This document shows positions 25,895 to 34,582 of a DNA stretch of 45,616 nucleotides, piece after piece (positions within the stretch are counted from its first letter, which is position 1; each line of letters begins with the position of its first letter). Source of the stretch: Alphaproteobacteria bacterium. Its GTDB lineage: Bacteria > Pseudomonadota > Alphaproteobacteria > Micavibrionales > Micavibrionaceae. The stretch covers positions 1 through 45,616 of the forward strand of contig JAGRIU010000058.1 of NCBI GenBank assembly GCA_020443075.1, in the 5' to 3' direction. The translations under genes were made by a program, and so were the position numbers. The notes under the pieces were generated by a model. That model worked only from the letters and a program-made list of their open reading frames with translations, had not been told where the DNA came from and ran no database searches.

Positions 25895-26149
25895 TTACTT
25901 CTTGTCTTCTTTTTTGCCGCCTGATGTATCGGCCAGACCGAAATTGCCGAAGCGTTTTTCGAATTTGGAAAGCTGGCCTTTTTCGACCACTTTACCTGTG
26001 CCGCCTTGCCAGGCCGGGTGGGTGAGCGGATCAACGTCGAGTTTCAGCACGTCGCCTTCTTTGCCGTAGGTCGAGCGTGTTTTGTATTCTTTTCCATCGG
26101 TCATTACGACGGTGATTTCGTGGTAATCCGGGTGTGTATCAGCTTTCAT
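25895..26149 (-). CDS. rpmE: Ribosomal protein bL31, cysteine-free form
   Basis: 84 residues. L31 bridges the subunits of the ribosome. The start [20 protein letters not shown] and the segment [20 protein letters not shown] are those of alphaproteobacterial L31. There is no cysteine, so the zinc-binding C+ type is excluded; this C- form does not depend on zinc. The C-terminus carries a short lysine-rich tail (SGGKKEDKK) beyond the usual end. It is monocistronic, divergent from epmA by 90 bases, with its own terminator. Confidence 0.96.
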   Translation of the reverse strand: MKADTHPDYHEITVVMTDGKEYKTRSTYGKEGDVLKLDVDPLTHPAWQGGTGKVVEKGQLSKFEKRFGNFGLADTSGGKKEDKK

Positions 26150-26239
26150 ATCTAATCTCTTATCTTTTACGCGTTCTCTTATATCCTTGAACGAGACGAC
26201 TATTTAGCGTTAAGTGGGCGCGAATGCAAGGAAAAAGTT

Positions 26240-27259
26240 ATGTGGTGGAGCCCTGAAACCTTCGAGAAGAAAAAAACGTATCTTGAAAAGCGCATGTTGA
26301 TCGTGCGCGCGATGCGGCGATTTTTTGACGAGCGCGGGTTTTGGGCTGTGGAAACGCCGGCTTTGCAGGAGTGCCCGGCGGTGGATCGACATTTGCACGC
26401 CTTTAAAACCGAGCGCAAAGGTGCGGATTTAACGCCGCTGGAGACGTTGTATTTGCATACAAGTCCTGAGTTGGCGATGAAGCAGTTGATGGTGGCGGGG
26501 GTCGAGAAGCCTTATCAAATTTGTCATGTTTATCGCAATGGCGAGGGCTCGCGCATCCATGCGTGCGAATTTACGATGGTCGAGTGGTATCGGCGCGGGG
26601 AGGATTACCGTGCTTTGATGGAGGATTGCGAGGCTTTGCTCAAGGCGATGGCGCAGGAGATTGGTGCGGCGCATTTCGAGCATAGGGGGGTGGAATGTGA
26701 TCCGTTTGCACCGTGGGTGCATTTATCGGTGCGCGAGGCTTTTGAGCGGTATGCGGGGCTGGAACTGGATGATTTATTAGAGGACCGTGACGCTTTGGCG
26801 GCGGCGGCTCGTGGGATCGGTGTGCGGGTGATTGAGAGTGATGGGTGGGACGATATTTTCCATGCGGTGATGGCGGAGAAGATCGAACCGCATTTGGGAC
26901 AAGGGACGGTTTGTATTCTGTATGATTATCCGGCGTGTCTGGCGTCTTTGGCACGTCTGAAGCCTGAAGATACGCGCTATTGCGAGCGTTTCGAGCTTTA
27001 TGTTTGTGCGGTGGAGCTGGCCAACGGGTTTAGTGAACTCACCGATGCGCAGCAGCAGAGTGCGCGCTTTGAAACGGAGATGCAGGCTCGGGAAAAATTG
27101 TACGGGGCAGGGGAGGCTTATCCACAAAATAAGTCTTTTGAGGCCGCTATGGCATATGGGTATCCTGCGTCAGCCGGAATTGCGCTGGGGGTCGATCGTT
27201 TGGTGATGCTCGCATGCGGGGCGGAGAAGCTTGATGATGTGCTGTGGTGCGGTATGTAA
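26240..27259 (+). CDS. epmA: Elongation factor P lysine-aminoacyl ligase (EpmA/GenX)
   Basis: 339 residues. EpmA is a shortened class II lysyl-tRNA synthetase that attaches (R)-beta-lysine to elongation factor P, which lets ribosomes pass polyproline stretches. It lacks the anticodon-binding domain of LysS, as the length shows. Class II motifs are visible: TLYLHTSPELAMKQLMVAG, VYRNGEGSRIHACEFTMVEW (motif 2) and the C-terminal GYPASAGIALGVDRLVMLA (motif 3). VELANGFSELTDAQQQ is also a family hallmark. AAGGA precedes the ATG. Neither efp nor the aminomutase epmB is in the window. Confidence 0.94.
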   Translation: MWWSPETFEKKKTYLEKRMLIVRAMRRFFDERGFWAVETPALQECPAVDRHLHAFKTERKGADLTPLETLYLHTSPELAMKQLMVAGVEKPYQICHVYRNGEGSRIHACEFTMVEWYRRGEDYRALMEDCEALLKAMAQEIGAAHFEHRGVECDPFAPWVHLSVREAFERYAGLELDDLLEDRDALAAAARGIGVRVIESDGWDDIFHAVMAEKIEPHLGQGTVCILYDYPACLASLARLKPEDTRYCERFELYVCAVELANGFSELTDAQQQSARFETEMQAREKLYGAGEAYPQNKSFEAAMAYGYPASAGIALGVDRLVMLACGAEKLDDVLWCGM

Positions 27260-27307
27260 AACAATCGTTTTTTGCTTCCTTTTTTGTGCTGTGCAAGAAT
27301 AGGGGAT

Positions 27308-27856
27308 ATGAGCAGCCCCGTAGCACATTTTCTTCAAAAGAAGGATCAGGTCGAAATGCGTCCTGTGTTGATGGGTGATCGCTTGTATCATGTGTCTTTG
27401 CCCGTGCGGTATTGGCATTATCTGGACCATCTTTCCTTTTGTTCTTGGGATGTCGAGGTGCTTTTGAAAGAGTGCGGGCAGAACTTGATTGATGATGATC
27501 CGTCTTATACGCTGCGCCTGTGGCTTTACTGGATATCGGAAAACCAGCATGTGGAAAACGGTGTTTCGTTGAAGCAAAAACCCGGTTTGCCGCTGTATCG
27601 CTGGTTCGAGGCCAAGCGTTTGGACTTTCACAACATGAAATATATGCAGATTGATGAAAGCGGGCGGCATGTGGCGACGGTGGCGCCTCTGGATCGCGCC
27701 AAGCCTGTCGAGGCGGATAAAAATGCCGTTTTGTCCGTTTATGACGGGCGCGGGGAGTATGTCCGGCTGGACGGACTGTCTCTGGATGAGGCGTTGAAGC
27801 TGGGCGATAAAATGGCTTCGGAATATAGGGCTTGGAAAGCCGGGCGTTCGTTTTAA
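27308..27856 (+). CDS. Unrecognised protein, 182 residues
   Basis: No family recognised. The start ATG at 27308 follows an AGGGG ribosome site; an upstream in-frame ATG at 27272 has none. The product is soluble and rich in W, Y and D (VRYWHYLDHLSFCSWDVEVL, LRLWLYWISENQHVE), with a small C-terminal domain (NAVLSVYDGRGEYVRLDGLS). It lies 48 bases after epmA and 4 bases before the GNAT acetyltransferase, so the three probably form an operon. No motif suggests a catalytic role. Confidence 0.7.
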   Translation: MSSPVAHFLQKKDQVEMRPVLMGDRLYHVSLPVRYWHYLDHLSFCSWDVEVLLKECGQNLIDDDPSYTLRLWLYWISENQHVENGVSLKQKPGLPLYRWFEAKRLDFHNMKYMQIDESGRHVATVAPLDRAKPVEADKNAVLSVYDGRGEYVRLDGLSLDEALKLGDKMASEYRAWKAGRSF

Positions 27857-27860
27857 AAGC

Positions 27861-28421
27861 ATGCAGACACCGATTTTAAAGACAGAGCGGCTGGTTTTGC
27901 GGCCGGTTACATTGGAAGATGCGCCTGTGTTGCAGGGGTATTTCAACGATTGGGAAATCATCAAAAATCTTTCGACGGTGGTGCCCTGGCCTTATCCGGA
28001 TAATGGAACGGAGACGTTTTTGCGTGAGAATGCTTTGCCGCGGATGGAGCGCGGTGAGGCATGTGTCTGGGCGATTTGTTTGCGCGATGAGGGCGAGGCG
28101 CCGATCGGTTTGATTGAACTGGAGTTTGAAACCGATCCCGAGAGGGGCAATAGAGGTTTTTGGCTGGCGCGGCCCTATCAACGGCAGGGCTATATGAGCG
28201 AGGCGGTTTCGGCCGTGAATGACTTTGCGTTTTTCGAGTGCGGGCTAGAGCGTTTACTCGTGATGAATGCTTATGGGAATGCCGGATCGCGGCGGGTTAA
28301 GGAAAAAACGGGCGCTGTGTTTTTGAGAATGGGAGAGCTGGCGCATAATAGCGGCGAGACGCGCTCTGAAGTCTGGGAAGTTACGCGGGAGAATTGGATG
28401 AAAATTAGAAGAGTTCTGTAA
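27861..28421 (+). CDS. GNAT acetyltransferase, RimJ/RimL type
   Basis: 186 residues. The fold begins TPILKTERLVLRPVTLEDAP, the usual start of RimJ/RimL-like N-acetyltransferases. The acetyl-CoA site is in GNRGFWLARPYQRQGYMSEA with the Q/R-x-x-G-x pattern (RQGYMSE), and the core ends LERLLVMNAYGNAGSRRVKE with NxxS helix start. These proteins acetylate N-terminal amines of ribosomal proteins or small molecules; the substrate here is unknown. It begins 4 bases after the previous gene without its own Shine-Dalgarno, pointing to coupling. A bidirectional terminator follows. Confidence 0.9.
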   Translation: MQTPILKTERLVLRPVTLEDAPVLQGYFNDWEIIKNLSTVVPWPYPDNGTETFLRENALPRMERGEACVWAICLRDEGEAPIGLIELEFETDPERGNRGFWLARPYQRQGYMSEAVSAVNDFAFFECGLERLLVMNAYGNAGSRRVKEKTGAVFLRMGELAHNSGETRSEVWEVTRENWMKIRRVL

Positions 28422-28426
28422 TAAAA

Positions 28427-28450
28427 AAGGCCGCTGTGGAGCGGCCTTTT
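28427..28450. terminator. Bidirectional terminator between GNAT gene and carD
   Basis: AAAAGGCCGC and GCGGCCTTTT form a ten-pair stem around a TGTGGA hexaloop. Its A-run and T-run serve both strands, ending the GNAT operon on plus and carD on minus. Confidence 0.9.
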
Positions 28451-28478
28451 GTGTTTCTTGTGCTGAGCAGCGCTGTAT

Positions 28479-29024
28479 TTAAGCGGCTTCTCTTTCGTCA
28501 TCTTCTTCGATGAGGTCATCTCTTTTGATGCCCATGATGTCTTCGAGTTGCTGGGTGGCTTTGCCTTCGGTGATTTTCTCAACGGCGGCAACTTCGCGGG
28601 CCAGACGCTCGAGTGCGGATTGGTAAATTTGGCGCTCGGAGTAAGATTGCTCGCTGTCGTCGTTGCTGCGCTTGAGGTCGCGCAGAACTTCGGCAATGGC
28701 TACCGGGTCGCCGGAATTGATTTTTGTTTCGTATTCCTGGGCGCGGCGGCTCCACATTGTGCGGCGGATACGCGCTTTGCCTTTAAGGGTTTTGATGGCT
28801 GTATCCATGTGATCGGCCGAGCTCAAGCGGCGCAAGCCGGAGGTTGAGGCTTTCATGACCGGAATTTTCAGGCGCATGCGATCTTTTTCAAAAGATACGA
28901 CATATAATTTCACTTCGACGCCGCCGATGGTTTGTGTTTCGGTGCCTTCTACCTGTCCGACGCCATGTGCGGCGTACACTACATAGTCACCTTTTGCGAA
29001 ATCGAAATTGTCGTTGTCAGCCAT
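28479..29024 (-). CDS. carD: CarD/CdnL family RNA polymerase regulator
   Basis: 181 residues from the ATG at 29024 (MADNDNFDFAKGDYVVYAAH); AAGG lies 9 bases upstream. A longer in-frame start at 29069 is unlikely. The N-terminal Tudor-like domain (residues 8-60: GDYVVYAAHGVGQVEGTETQ) binds the beta subunit of RNA polymerase. The helical C-terminal domain (70-165) contacts promoter DNA near the -10 box, with the conserved tryptophan in RTMWSRRAQEYETKI that stabilises open complexes. In alphaproteobacteria CdnL supports ribosomal RNA and growth-gene transcription. It is monocistronic. The extreme C-terminus is acidic (DLIEEDDEREAA). Confidence 0.95.
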   Translation of the reverse strand: MADNDNFDFAKGDYVVYAAHGVGQVEGTETQTIGGVEVKLYVVSFEKDRMRLKIPVMKASTSGLRRLSSADHMDTAIKTLKGKARIRRTMWSRRAQEYETKINSGDPVAIAEVLRDLKRSNDDSEQSYSERQIYQSALERLAREVAAVEKITEGKATQQLEDIMGIKRDDLIEEDDEREAA

Positions 29025-29198
29025 GTTTTTTTGCCTTTTTTTGTTTTGGTTTTCACATTTTTCCTGCAATCGCAGGGGGCGTCAAAGTCGCCTTCCGCTC
29101 ATATTAGAAGAGCAGAAAGCTTCGCAGAAAATAAGGTGTTTCCGTCCTGTTTCTGTGACGCTAATAGGGTGAGATCCTACCTGAATTTTCGTAAAAAT

Positions 29199-29900
29199 TC
29201 AACAAAAAACTTTTTGCTGATCTGTCTCTGTTTTTTTACGTAAGGCTGACAGTGTTTCTGCCGGGTGGTATGCTTTGTCCAGAACGCGGCTGATGGTGCC
29301 TAGTTTTGTCGAGGCGTTCAGCAAGGCTTGTGCCGCGTTTTCATGCGTGCAGCGAAGCTCTATGGCGATTAAATCCTTGATTGTGCGGTCGGACAGGCTG
29401 GCAAATAGCTCCGGAATGTCGTTGCCGCGTGCGGATACGATATTGTTTTGCTTGGTTTTTAGACGTCCGACATAAAAGTTTTTACCGGGGTTCGTTGCCG
29501 AGGTATATTTTTTGATTTCTATATCCTGAATGCCCGCGTCGCTGGCGAAATGATAAGAAAATTCGCGGTAGCGTCTCTTTTGCAGCATGTAGGCGTAGAG
29601 GGAGGTTCTTGTTGTGTGTTTCAAAATAGCAGGGATGCGTTTTTTATCCAAGGTTTCGGCGAGGTTTACTGTTTGATTGTTACTGAACATCAAGGCTTTG
29701 ATCTGGTTGGTTTTGTCCAGATATTGCAAGTATTCTTCCGGGTTCTGGAAGGCGCTCTTTGCGCAATTGATGCTGATATAGGTATGGGTGTGGGCTTCGT
29801 CGTTTATAGACAGCATTTTATCGGAAGGGCAGTAATGATATGAAAATCCCGTGCCTTTGAGTGTGAAGGCTACGTGCGATTCCGATAAGCGTATACTCAT
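29199..29900 (-). CDS. Unrecognised protein, 233 residues
   Basis: No family recognised. The ATG at 29900 (MSIRLSESH) is preceded by GGGGGA at a 7-base spacing, better than the in-frame start at 29924. The product is soluble. The N-terminal part (HVAFTLKGTGFSYHYCPSDK) appears beta-rich, the middle contains KHTTRTSLYAYMLQKRRYRE, and the C-terminal part is helical (ELFASLSDRTIKDLIAIELR). No catalytic motif is evident. A perfect palindrome sits 30-50 bases upstream and could be an operator. It is 174 bases upstream of carD on the same strand. Confidence 0.65.
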   Translation of the reverse strand: MSIRLSESHVAFTLKGTGFSYHYCPSDKMLSINDEAHTHTYISINCAKSAFQNPEEYLQYLDKTNQIKALMFSNNQTVNLAETLDKKRIPAILKHTTRTSLYAYMLQKRRYREFSYHFASDAGIQDIEIKKYTSATNPGKNFYVGRLKTKQNNIVSARGNDIPELFASLSDRTIKDLIAIELRCTHENAAQALLNASTKLGTISRVLDKAYHPAETLSALRKKTETDQQKVFC

Positions 29901-29930
29901 TTCGTTATCCCCCGATTTTTTCACACCCCC

Positions 29931-29947
29931 ATGTTGCGTCGCAACAT
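29931..29947. promoter_or_regulatory. Palindrome upstream of the gene ending at 29199
   Basis: ATGTTGC and GCAACAT around GTC: perfect seven-base arms. On the minus strand it follows CTATAT, a possible -10 box, so it would overlap the start of transcription and could act as an operator. Confidence 0.45.
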
Positions 29948-30071
29948 ATAGTGGCTGCGGCTTATAAAAGGATGCTTGGTTTTTAATTTAAGCCGATGCT
30001 AGCCATAACCGTGTGGATAAGTCAAGCCTTATGTTTAATGGTTTGATTTAATTCCGTAAATTGTGAAGATG

Positions 30072-30977
30072 CTATATTTTATTCTGTAAAAATAAGTCGA
30101 TTTTTGCGTGCGAATCGGTCGCTTCGATTCTTGCGAATCCGCCGATCGGAAATGGCGTTAGTTTTTCGCCGTGGCCAAAAGGCGCGTTTTTGGTGATGGG
30201 GATTTTTAGACCGTGTGTGTGCTCAGCTATCAGATTATCGAGGGTGAAGCCGAAAGGACGGGCGGTGTCTTTGATGTCTGTGAATTCGCCGAAAATCAGG
30301 CCATTTATGTCCTGAAAAACGCCCAGACGTTTGAGGTGTAAGAGCATGCGGTCGATTTTGCTCAGTTCTTCGTTACAGTCTTCGAGGAAGAGGATGCCGC
30401 CGGTCCAGAATTTTTTCGGCAGGGTTTGGGGAAGATATTGGAATATACTCAGGTTTCCGCCAATCATGTGGCCGGTTGACCGGCCTTTTTTGACAATGTT
30501 TTTTTTGCTGAGGGTTAGGGTATTTTTTTTGGTGGGGCCGCCCAGTATGTCGAGGGTTTTGTTTAGGTCTTTGTGTTTCCACAGTTGTTTGAATACGGGC
30601 GCATGAAGGCCCATTTGACCTGTGTGGGCGTATATGGCGTTGAGAAGGGCTGTGACATCGCTGAAGCCTATCAGGGGCTTTTGAGCCTTTTTAATCAGTT
30701 TGTAATCAAGGTGATCAATGATGTGTAGGGCGCGGTTACCGCCTCCAGCGCACCATATGGCTTTCACGTCCAGATTTTTCAGGAGGTCGTTTAGAGCGCT
30801 TATCTTTTCATCTGTGGTTCCAGCGGATTGATTGTAGCGCCGGAAGGTCTGGGGGTGGATATAGACCTTGTAGCCGCGTTCTTGCAGGGCTTTGGACGAT
30901 TTTTCTATATCGGCCTTTTCGACGTAACTGGAGGGGGCAAAAACGCCGATAGTGTCGCCTTTTGTGATCGGATACAT
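30072..30977 (-). CDS. ldcA: Murein LD-carboxypeptidase (peptidase S66)
   Basis: 301 residues, typical of S66. LdcA cleaves the terminal D-alanine from muropeptide tetrapeptides in the cytoplasm, giving the tripeptide used in cell-wall recycling. The catalytic triad is visible: Ser106 in LIGFSDVTALL, Glu199 in LFLEDCNEELSKID and His269 in NAPFGHGEKLTPFPIG. The N-terminus (TKGDTIGVFAPSSYV) and KAIWCAGGGNRALHIIDHLD also match. The DHH-phosphoesterase gene ends 24 bases upstream, so they are probably co-transcribed. A Mur ligase paralogue at 12 kb could use the tripeptide. Confidence 0.94.
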   Translation of the reverse strand: MYPITKGDTIGVFAPSSYVEKADIEKSSKALQERGYKVYIHPQTFRRYNQSAGTTDEKISALNDLLKNLDVKAIWCAGGGNRALHIIDHLDYKLIKKAQKPLIGFSDVTALLNAIYAHTGQMGLHAPVFKQLWKHKDLNKTLDILGGPTKKNTLTLSKKNIVKKGRSTGHMIGGNLSIFQYLPQTLPKKFWTGGILFLEDCNEELSKIDRMLLHLKRLGVFQDINGLIFGEFTDIKDTARPFGFTLDNLIAEHTHGLKIPITKNAPFGHGEKLTPFPIGGFARIEATDSHAKIDLFLQNKI

Positions 30978-31001
30978 GCGCGCTTTCTGTGCTCTATAGT
31001 T

Positions 31002-31964
31002 TTAGCCGTCAGCGGTGATTCTTTCGATAATTTCCTGTAGTTTTTCTTCTGCTTCGAGGTTGTCAATTTGACATGTTCCTGCAGCTGTGTGTCCGCCGCC
31101 GCCGTATTCGAGGCAGAGCTCTCCGACATGGGTGTTGCTGGTGCGGTTGAGGATGGATTTGCCGACGGCGAATACCGTATTTTGTCTGTTTTTACCCCAA
31201 AGAACATGTATCGAAATGTTGATTTGAGGGAAGAGGGCGTAAATGATAAAGCGGTTGGCGGCCCAGATGGTTTCTTCGTTTCTGAGGTCTAGAACCACCA
31301 GATTATCTATGATTTTGGCGCAGCGTTCTATTTGTTCGCGCGCCTTGACCTGGTGCTCGAAGTACAAATCGACGCGCTCGGCGACGTCGGGAAGTTTGAG
31401 GATTTCCTTGATGTCTTTATGCGCCCGGCAGTGTTCTATCAAGTGCATCATGAGTTGATAGTTTGAAATATTGAAGTCGCGGAAGCGGCCTAAACCGGTG
31501 CGGGAATCCATTATAAAGCTCAGGAGTTCCCATCCATCGGGACTCAGGATGTCTTCTTTTGTAAAAGCTGCTGAGTCCGCTTTATCTACGGCATTCATCA
31601 TTTCTTCGGAAATATCTTTCAGCAAGACATTGCCGTCGAAGTAGCGATAGACGACCCTTGCGGCGGAGGGGGCCTCCGGGTCAATAACGTGGTTTGGCGG
31701 GCAATCATCCAGCCTTTTAACTTCGCTGGCGTGATGGTCGAAAGCCAGGTGGACGCCTTCCACGTAAGGCAGGTTTGTGGTGATGTCCCTGCCTGTGACT
31801 TCGATCAGCCCGTCTTGCATATCTTTGGGATGTACGAAGCTGATTTCATCGATAATGTTTAATTCTTTCAGCAAAATAGCGCAGACAAGGCCATCCATGT
31901 CGCTGCGGGTGATGAGGCGGTATTTTTCTTTGGGATCTGACTGGAGTGTAGAGCTTTGTGTCAT
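31002..31964 (-). CDS. DHH-family phosphoesterase
   Basis: 320 residues from the ATG at 31964 (MTQSSTLQSD), with AAGG eight bases upstream; a start at 32051 adds an unlikely leader. DHH enzymes are Mn-dependent phosphoesterases acting on nucleotides, nanoRNA or polyphosphate. Motif I is RLITRSDMDGLVCAILLKE, motif III LAFDHHASEVKRL, and the DHHA1 glycine motif is CLEYGGGGHTAAGTCQI. A long middle domain (residues 120-250) separates the two. It is not RecJ (present elsewhere) and is not clearly NrnA or GdpP: there is no PAS or membrane part. Exopolyphosphatase-related is the closest label; the substrate is not determined. Confidence 0.88.
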   Translation of the reverse strand: MTQSSTLQSDPKEKYRLITRSDMDGLVCAILLKELNIIDEISFVHPKDMQDGLIEVTGRDITTNLPYVEGVHLAFDHHASEVKRLDDCPPNHVIDPEAPSAARVVYRYFDGNVLLKDISEEMMNAVDKADSAAFTKEDILSPDGWELLSFIMDSRTGLGRFRDFNISNYQLMMHLIEHCRAHKDIKEILKLPDVAERVDLYFEHQVKAREQIERCAKIIDNLVVLDLRNEETIWAANRFIIYALFPQINISIHVLWGKNRQNTVFAVGKSILNRTSNTHVGELCLEYGGGGHTAAGTCQIDNLEAEEKLQEIIERITADG

Positions 31965-32100
31965 GTATCTGGCCTTTTGATGTGTAATTGGCGGGATGTT
32001 CCCGGAGAGGACGTGCGCGAATGCGCATATACTCTTTCCATCATAATACATGATGGAGGGTGCGAGAAGATTTTTTTGTTAGTTTACCGTGTTGCGGCGC

Positions 32101-33384
32101 TTAACTGGCGACTTTTTCTTTTTTGCCTTTGCCTGCGCCTTTTTTGGCTTTTACGACTTTGGGCGGCTTGTTGTCGTTGATGGTGGCGTCATTGACAACG
32201 ATTTCTTCTACATCCTCCATGTCTGGGAGTTCGAACATGGTGTCGAGCAGCAGGTTCTCAAGAATAGAGCGTAGACCGCGCGCGCCTGTTTTGCGTTCGA
32301 TTGCTTTTTGAGCGATCGCTTTAAGGGCATCTTTCGTGAATGTGAGTTCTACACCTTCGAGGCTGAAGAGCTTTTTATATTGTTTGGTTAGGGCGTTTTT
32401 CGGCTCTGTCAGGATGGTAATCAAAGCGTCTTCGTCCAGATCTTCCAATGTGGCAATGACCGGCAGACGGCCGACGAATTCCGGGATCAGACCATATTTG
32501 AGCAAGTCTTCCGGTTCGAGTTCTTTGAACAGGTCGCCGATTCCGCGATCATCAAGATTTTTGACGTCAGCGCCGAATCCCATGACCGTGCCGCGTCCGC
32601 GTGCAGCGATGATTTTATCCAGTCCGGCAAACGCGCCCCCGCAGATAAACAGGATGTTGGCGGTGTCGACTTGCAGGAATTCCTGTTGCGGGTGTTTGCG
32701 TCCGCCTTGCGGAGGAACGGAGGCCACTGTGCCTTCCATCAGTTTGAGGAGCGCTTGTTGCACGCCTTCGCCGGATACGTCGCGGGTTATGGACGGGTTA
32801 TCGGATTTGCGTGAAATCTTGTCGATTTCGTCGATATACACAATGCCGCGTTGGGCGCGGTCAACGTTGTAATCGCTGGCTTGCAGGAGTTTAAGCACAA
32901 TGTTTTCCACATCTTCACCCACATACCCGGCTTCGGTCAGGGTTGTCGCGTCGGCCATGGTGAAGGGCACATCCAAGATGCGCGCCAGTGTCTGGGCCAG
33001 AAGCGTTTTACCGCAGCCCGTGGGGCCGACCAGCAGGATGTTGGATTTGGCGAGCTCTATATCGGAGCCGGAGCCCGTTGCGCCGTGCTCAAGGCGTTTA
33101 TAGTGGTTGTGAACAGCCACGGAGAGGACGCGCTTGGCGGCTTCCTGGCCGATGACGTAATCATCAAGAACCTGTTTGATTTCCGAGGGGGCGGGGATTT
33201 TTTCGCCGTCGCGGATGATCTGGGTTTTGTCTTCCTCGCGGATGATATCCATACAGAGTTCAACGCATTCATTACAAATGAAGACGTTGGGGCCGGCAAT
33301 CAGTTTGCGAACTTCGTGCTGGCTTTTGCCGCAAAAAGAGCAGTAGAGCGTATTCTTGCTGTCGCTTTTGTCTGATTTACTCAT
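32101..33384 (-). CDS. clpX: ATP-dependent Clp protease, unfoldase subunit ClpX
   Basis: 427 residues. ClpX unfolds tagged substrates and feeds them into ClpP. The N-terminal zinc finger is C15-x2-C18 ... C37-x2-C40 (CSFCGK, FICNEC). Walker A is GPTGCGKT at 120-127, Walker B is [10 protein letters not shown], and the pore loop GYVGEDVEN is present. The ClpP-binding IGF loop appears as MGFGADVKN (an FGADV variant of IGF). The usual partner clpP is not adjacent but at 44.4 kb on the same strand. sufE is divergent across 158 bases. Confidence 0.98.
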   Translation of the reverse strand: MSKSDKSDSKNTLYCSFCGKSQHEVRKLIAGPNVFICNECVELCMDIIREEDKTQIIRDGEKIPAPSEIKQVLDDYVIGQEAAKRVLSVAVHNHYKRLEHGATGSGSDIELAKSNILLVGPTGCGKTLLAQTLARILDVPFTMADATTLTEAGYVGEDVENIVLKLLQASDYNVDRAQRGIVYIDEIDKISRKSDNPSITRDVSGEGVQQALLKLMEGTVASVPPQGGRKHPQQEFLQVDTANILFICGGAFAGLDKIIAARGRGTVMGFGADVKNLDDRGIGDLFKELEPEDLLKYGLIPEFVGRLPVIATLEDLDEDALITILTEPKNALTKQYKKLFSLEGVELTFTKDALKAIAQKAIERKTGARGLRSILENLLLDTMFELPDMEDVEEIVVNDATINDNKPPKVVKAKKGAGKGKKEKVAS

Positions 33385-33542
33385 GCAGGGTTTCTTCCGT
33401 CGTTGGTGGGGTGTTGATTTGTTATGCTGTTCTAATCCTATCCAAGCCGTTATGGTCTGCGCAAGTCCTATATCGGAAAATTCAGGTTTTTCTTTTATGT
33501 TCGTTGCTATATTGGTTAAGGCCAGTATGCTAAGGAAGGCTT

Positions 33543-33944
33543 ATGTCACAGGATAATTTAAACGCTTTGGTCGAGGATTTTGCGCTTTTCGAGGATTGGG
33601 AGGAGCGTTATCGCTATCTGATTGATCTGGGGCGGGCTTTGCCGGCGATGGACGAAGCGCTGAAGACGGAGGAGAATCTGGTGCGCGGGTGCACTTCGCG
33701 GGTGTGGATGAAGGACCGGATCGAGGGCGGGCGGCTGTATTTTGATGCCGATAGCGATGCACATATCGTGCGCGGGTTGATTGCGGTTTTGAATAAAGCC
33801 TATCAGGGGGCGGCGCTGGGCGAAATCGCGCAGATTGATATCGAAGGCGCGTTTAAGGCTATGGGCCTGGATCAGAATCTAAGCCCGAACCGCCGGAGCG
33901 GGTTTTATGCGATGGTTGAGCGGATTCGGTCTTATGCTGCCTAG
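33543..33944 (+). CDS. sufE: Cysteine desulfuration protein SufE
   Basis: 133 residues. SufE accepts persulfide sulfur from SufS and passes it to the SufBCD scaffold for Fe-S assembly. The acceptor Cys50 is in NLVRGCTSRVWMKD. The start MSQDNLNALVEDFALFEDWE and the C-terminal LSPNRRSGFYAMVERIRSYA fit. AAGGAAGG precedes the ATG. It has no suf neighbours here, so it is a stand-alone copy. Its stop overlaps that of the convergent exported protein by four bases. Confidence 0.96.
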   Translation: MSQDNLNALVEDFALFEDWEERYRYLIDLGRALPAMDEALKTEENLVRGCTSRVWMKDRIEGGRLYFDADSDAHIVRGLIAVLNKAYQGAALGEIAQIDIEGAFKAMGLDQNLSPNRRSGFYAMVERIRSYAA

Positions 33945-34582
33945 TTTTTAGGTTTTTCGTTTGTTTTTTCTTCGGATTCTTCCGGCTCGGCTTTTGCTTC
34001 AGAGAATTTAACGCTTTTGAGGATGTGACTGTAGAGCGTGTCGGCTTCTTCCAGTTCTTCGCCGATGAGTTCGGCTTCGACGGAGAAGGCGGATTTTTTG
34101 CCGATCCAGAGCTGGGCGATGTAGATGCTGGGGAGCTGGCCGACTTTGCCTTCGCCGATGAGGGCGGCTTGTTTATAGCGGCCTTTTTCATCTTCGTGGA
34201 TGGATGTTTCGAATGTCTGGGTGACGCTGGGTTTGGTCATAGCTTGCAGTGTGGCTTTCATCACGTCGTTGTTGTAGGTGTCGATGATGTTTTGGTCGAT
34301 CGGGTTGCAGATGACGCGGACATTGACGGTCGAGGCCATGTCGAAGACTTGCGTGTAGCTGACGAGGTCGTAGCATTTTTCCTGTGTGCCCGGTTTGTCG
34401 CATTGGCGCTGTGTGTAGGGTTCGCTCGGGAATCTGACTTCGAATTCGCAGAAATCCGGTGAATAGGTGACAAGCGGTTTTTGCGTTGTTTGCTCAGGCG
34501 CGGGGGCTTGCGCGTCTTGCGCCTGTGCGCTGTGCGGCGTCAGGGTGAAAGCAAAGAGCGCGATCAATATATATTTAAGCAT
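33941..34582 (-). CDS. Exported protein of unknown function
   Basis: 213 residues from the ATG at 34582 (MLKYILIALFAFTLTPHSAQ), which gives a signal peptide cut after AQA near residue 21. The start lies within the last codons of hisS (8-base overlap), so translation is probably coupled. The mature protein has three cysteines in the first third (FCEFEVRF, RQCDKPGTQEKCYDL, VICNPID), likely in disulfides in the periplasm. The C-terminal tail is E/K-rich (SEAKAEPEESEEKTNEKPKN). No family recognised with confidence. Confidence 0.75.
   Translation of the reverse strand: MLKYILIALFAFTLTPHSAQAQDAQAPAPEQTTQKPLVTYSPDFCEFEVRFPSEPYTQRQCDKPGTQEKCYDLVSYTQVFDMASTVNVRVICNPIDQNIIDTYNNDVMKATLQAMTKPSVTQTFETSIHEDEKGRYKQAALIGEGKVGQLPSIYIAQLWIGKKSAFSVEAELIGEELEEADTLYSHILKSVKFSEAKAEPEESEEKTNEKPKN

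Noticed and set aside
29183..29200. GAATTTT/AAAATTC palindrome at the end of the gene at 29199
   Set aside because: Very AT-rich arms, no T-run, and it overlaps the stop codon; too weak to call a terminator or operator.
23291..31964. Duplicate recJ genes (recJ and the DHH gene at 31002)
   Set aside because: The second is about half the length, has a different middle domain and lacks the RecJ C-terminal OB-like part. It is a separate DHH subfamily.
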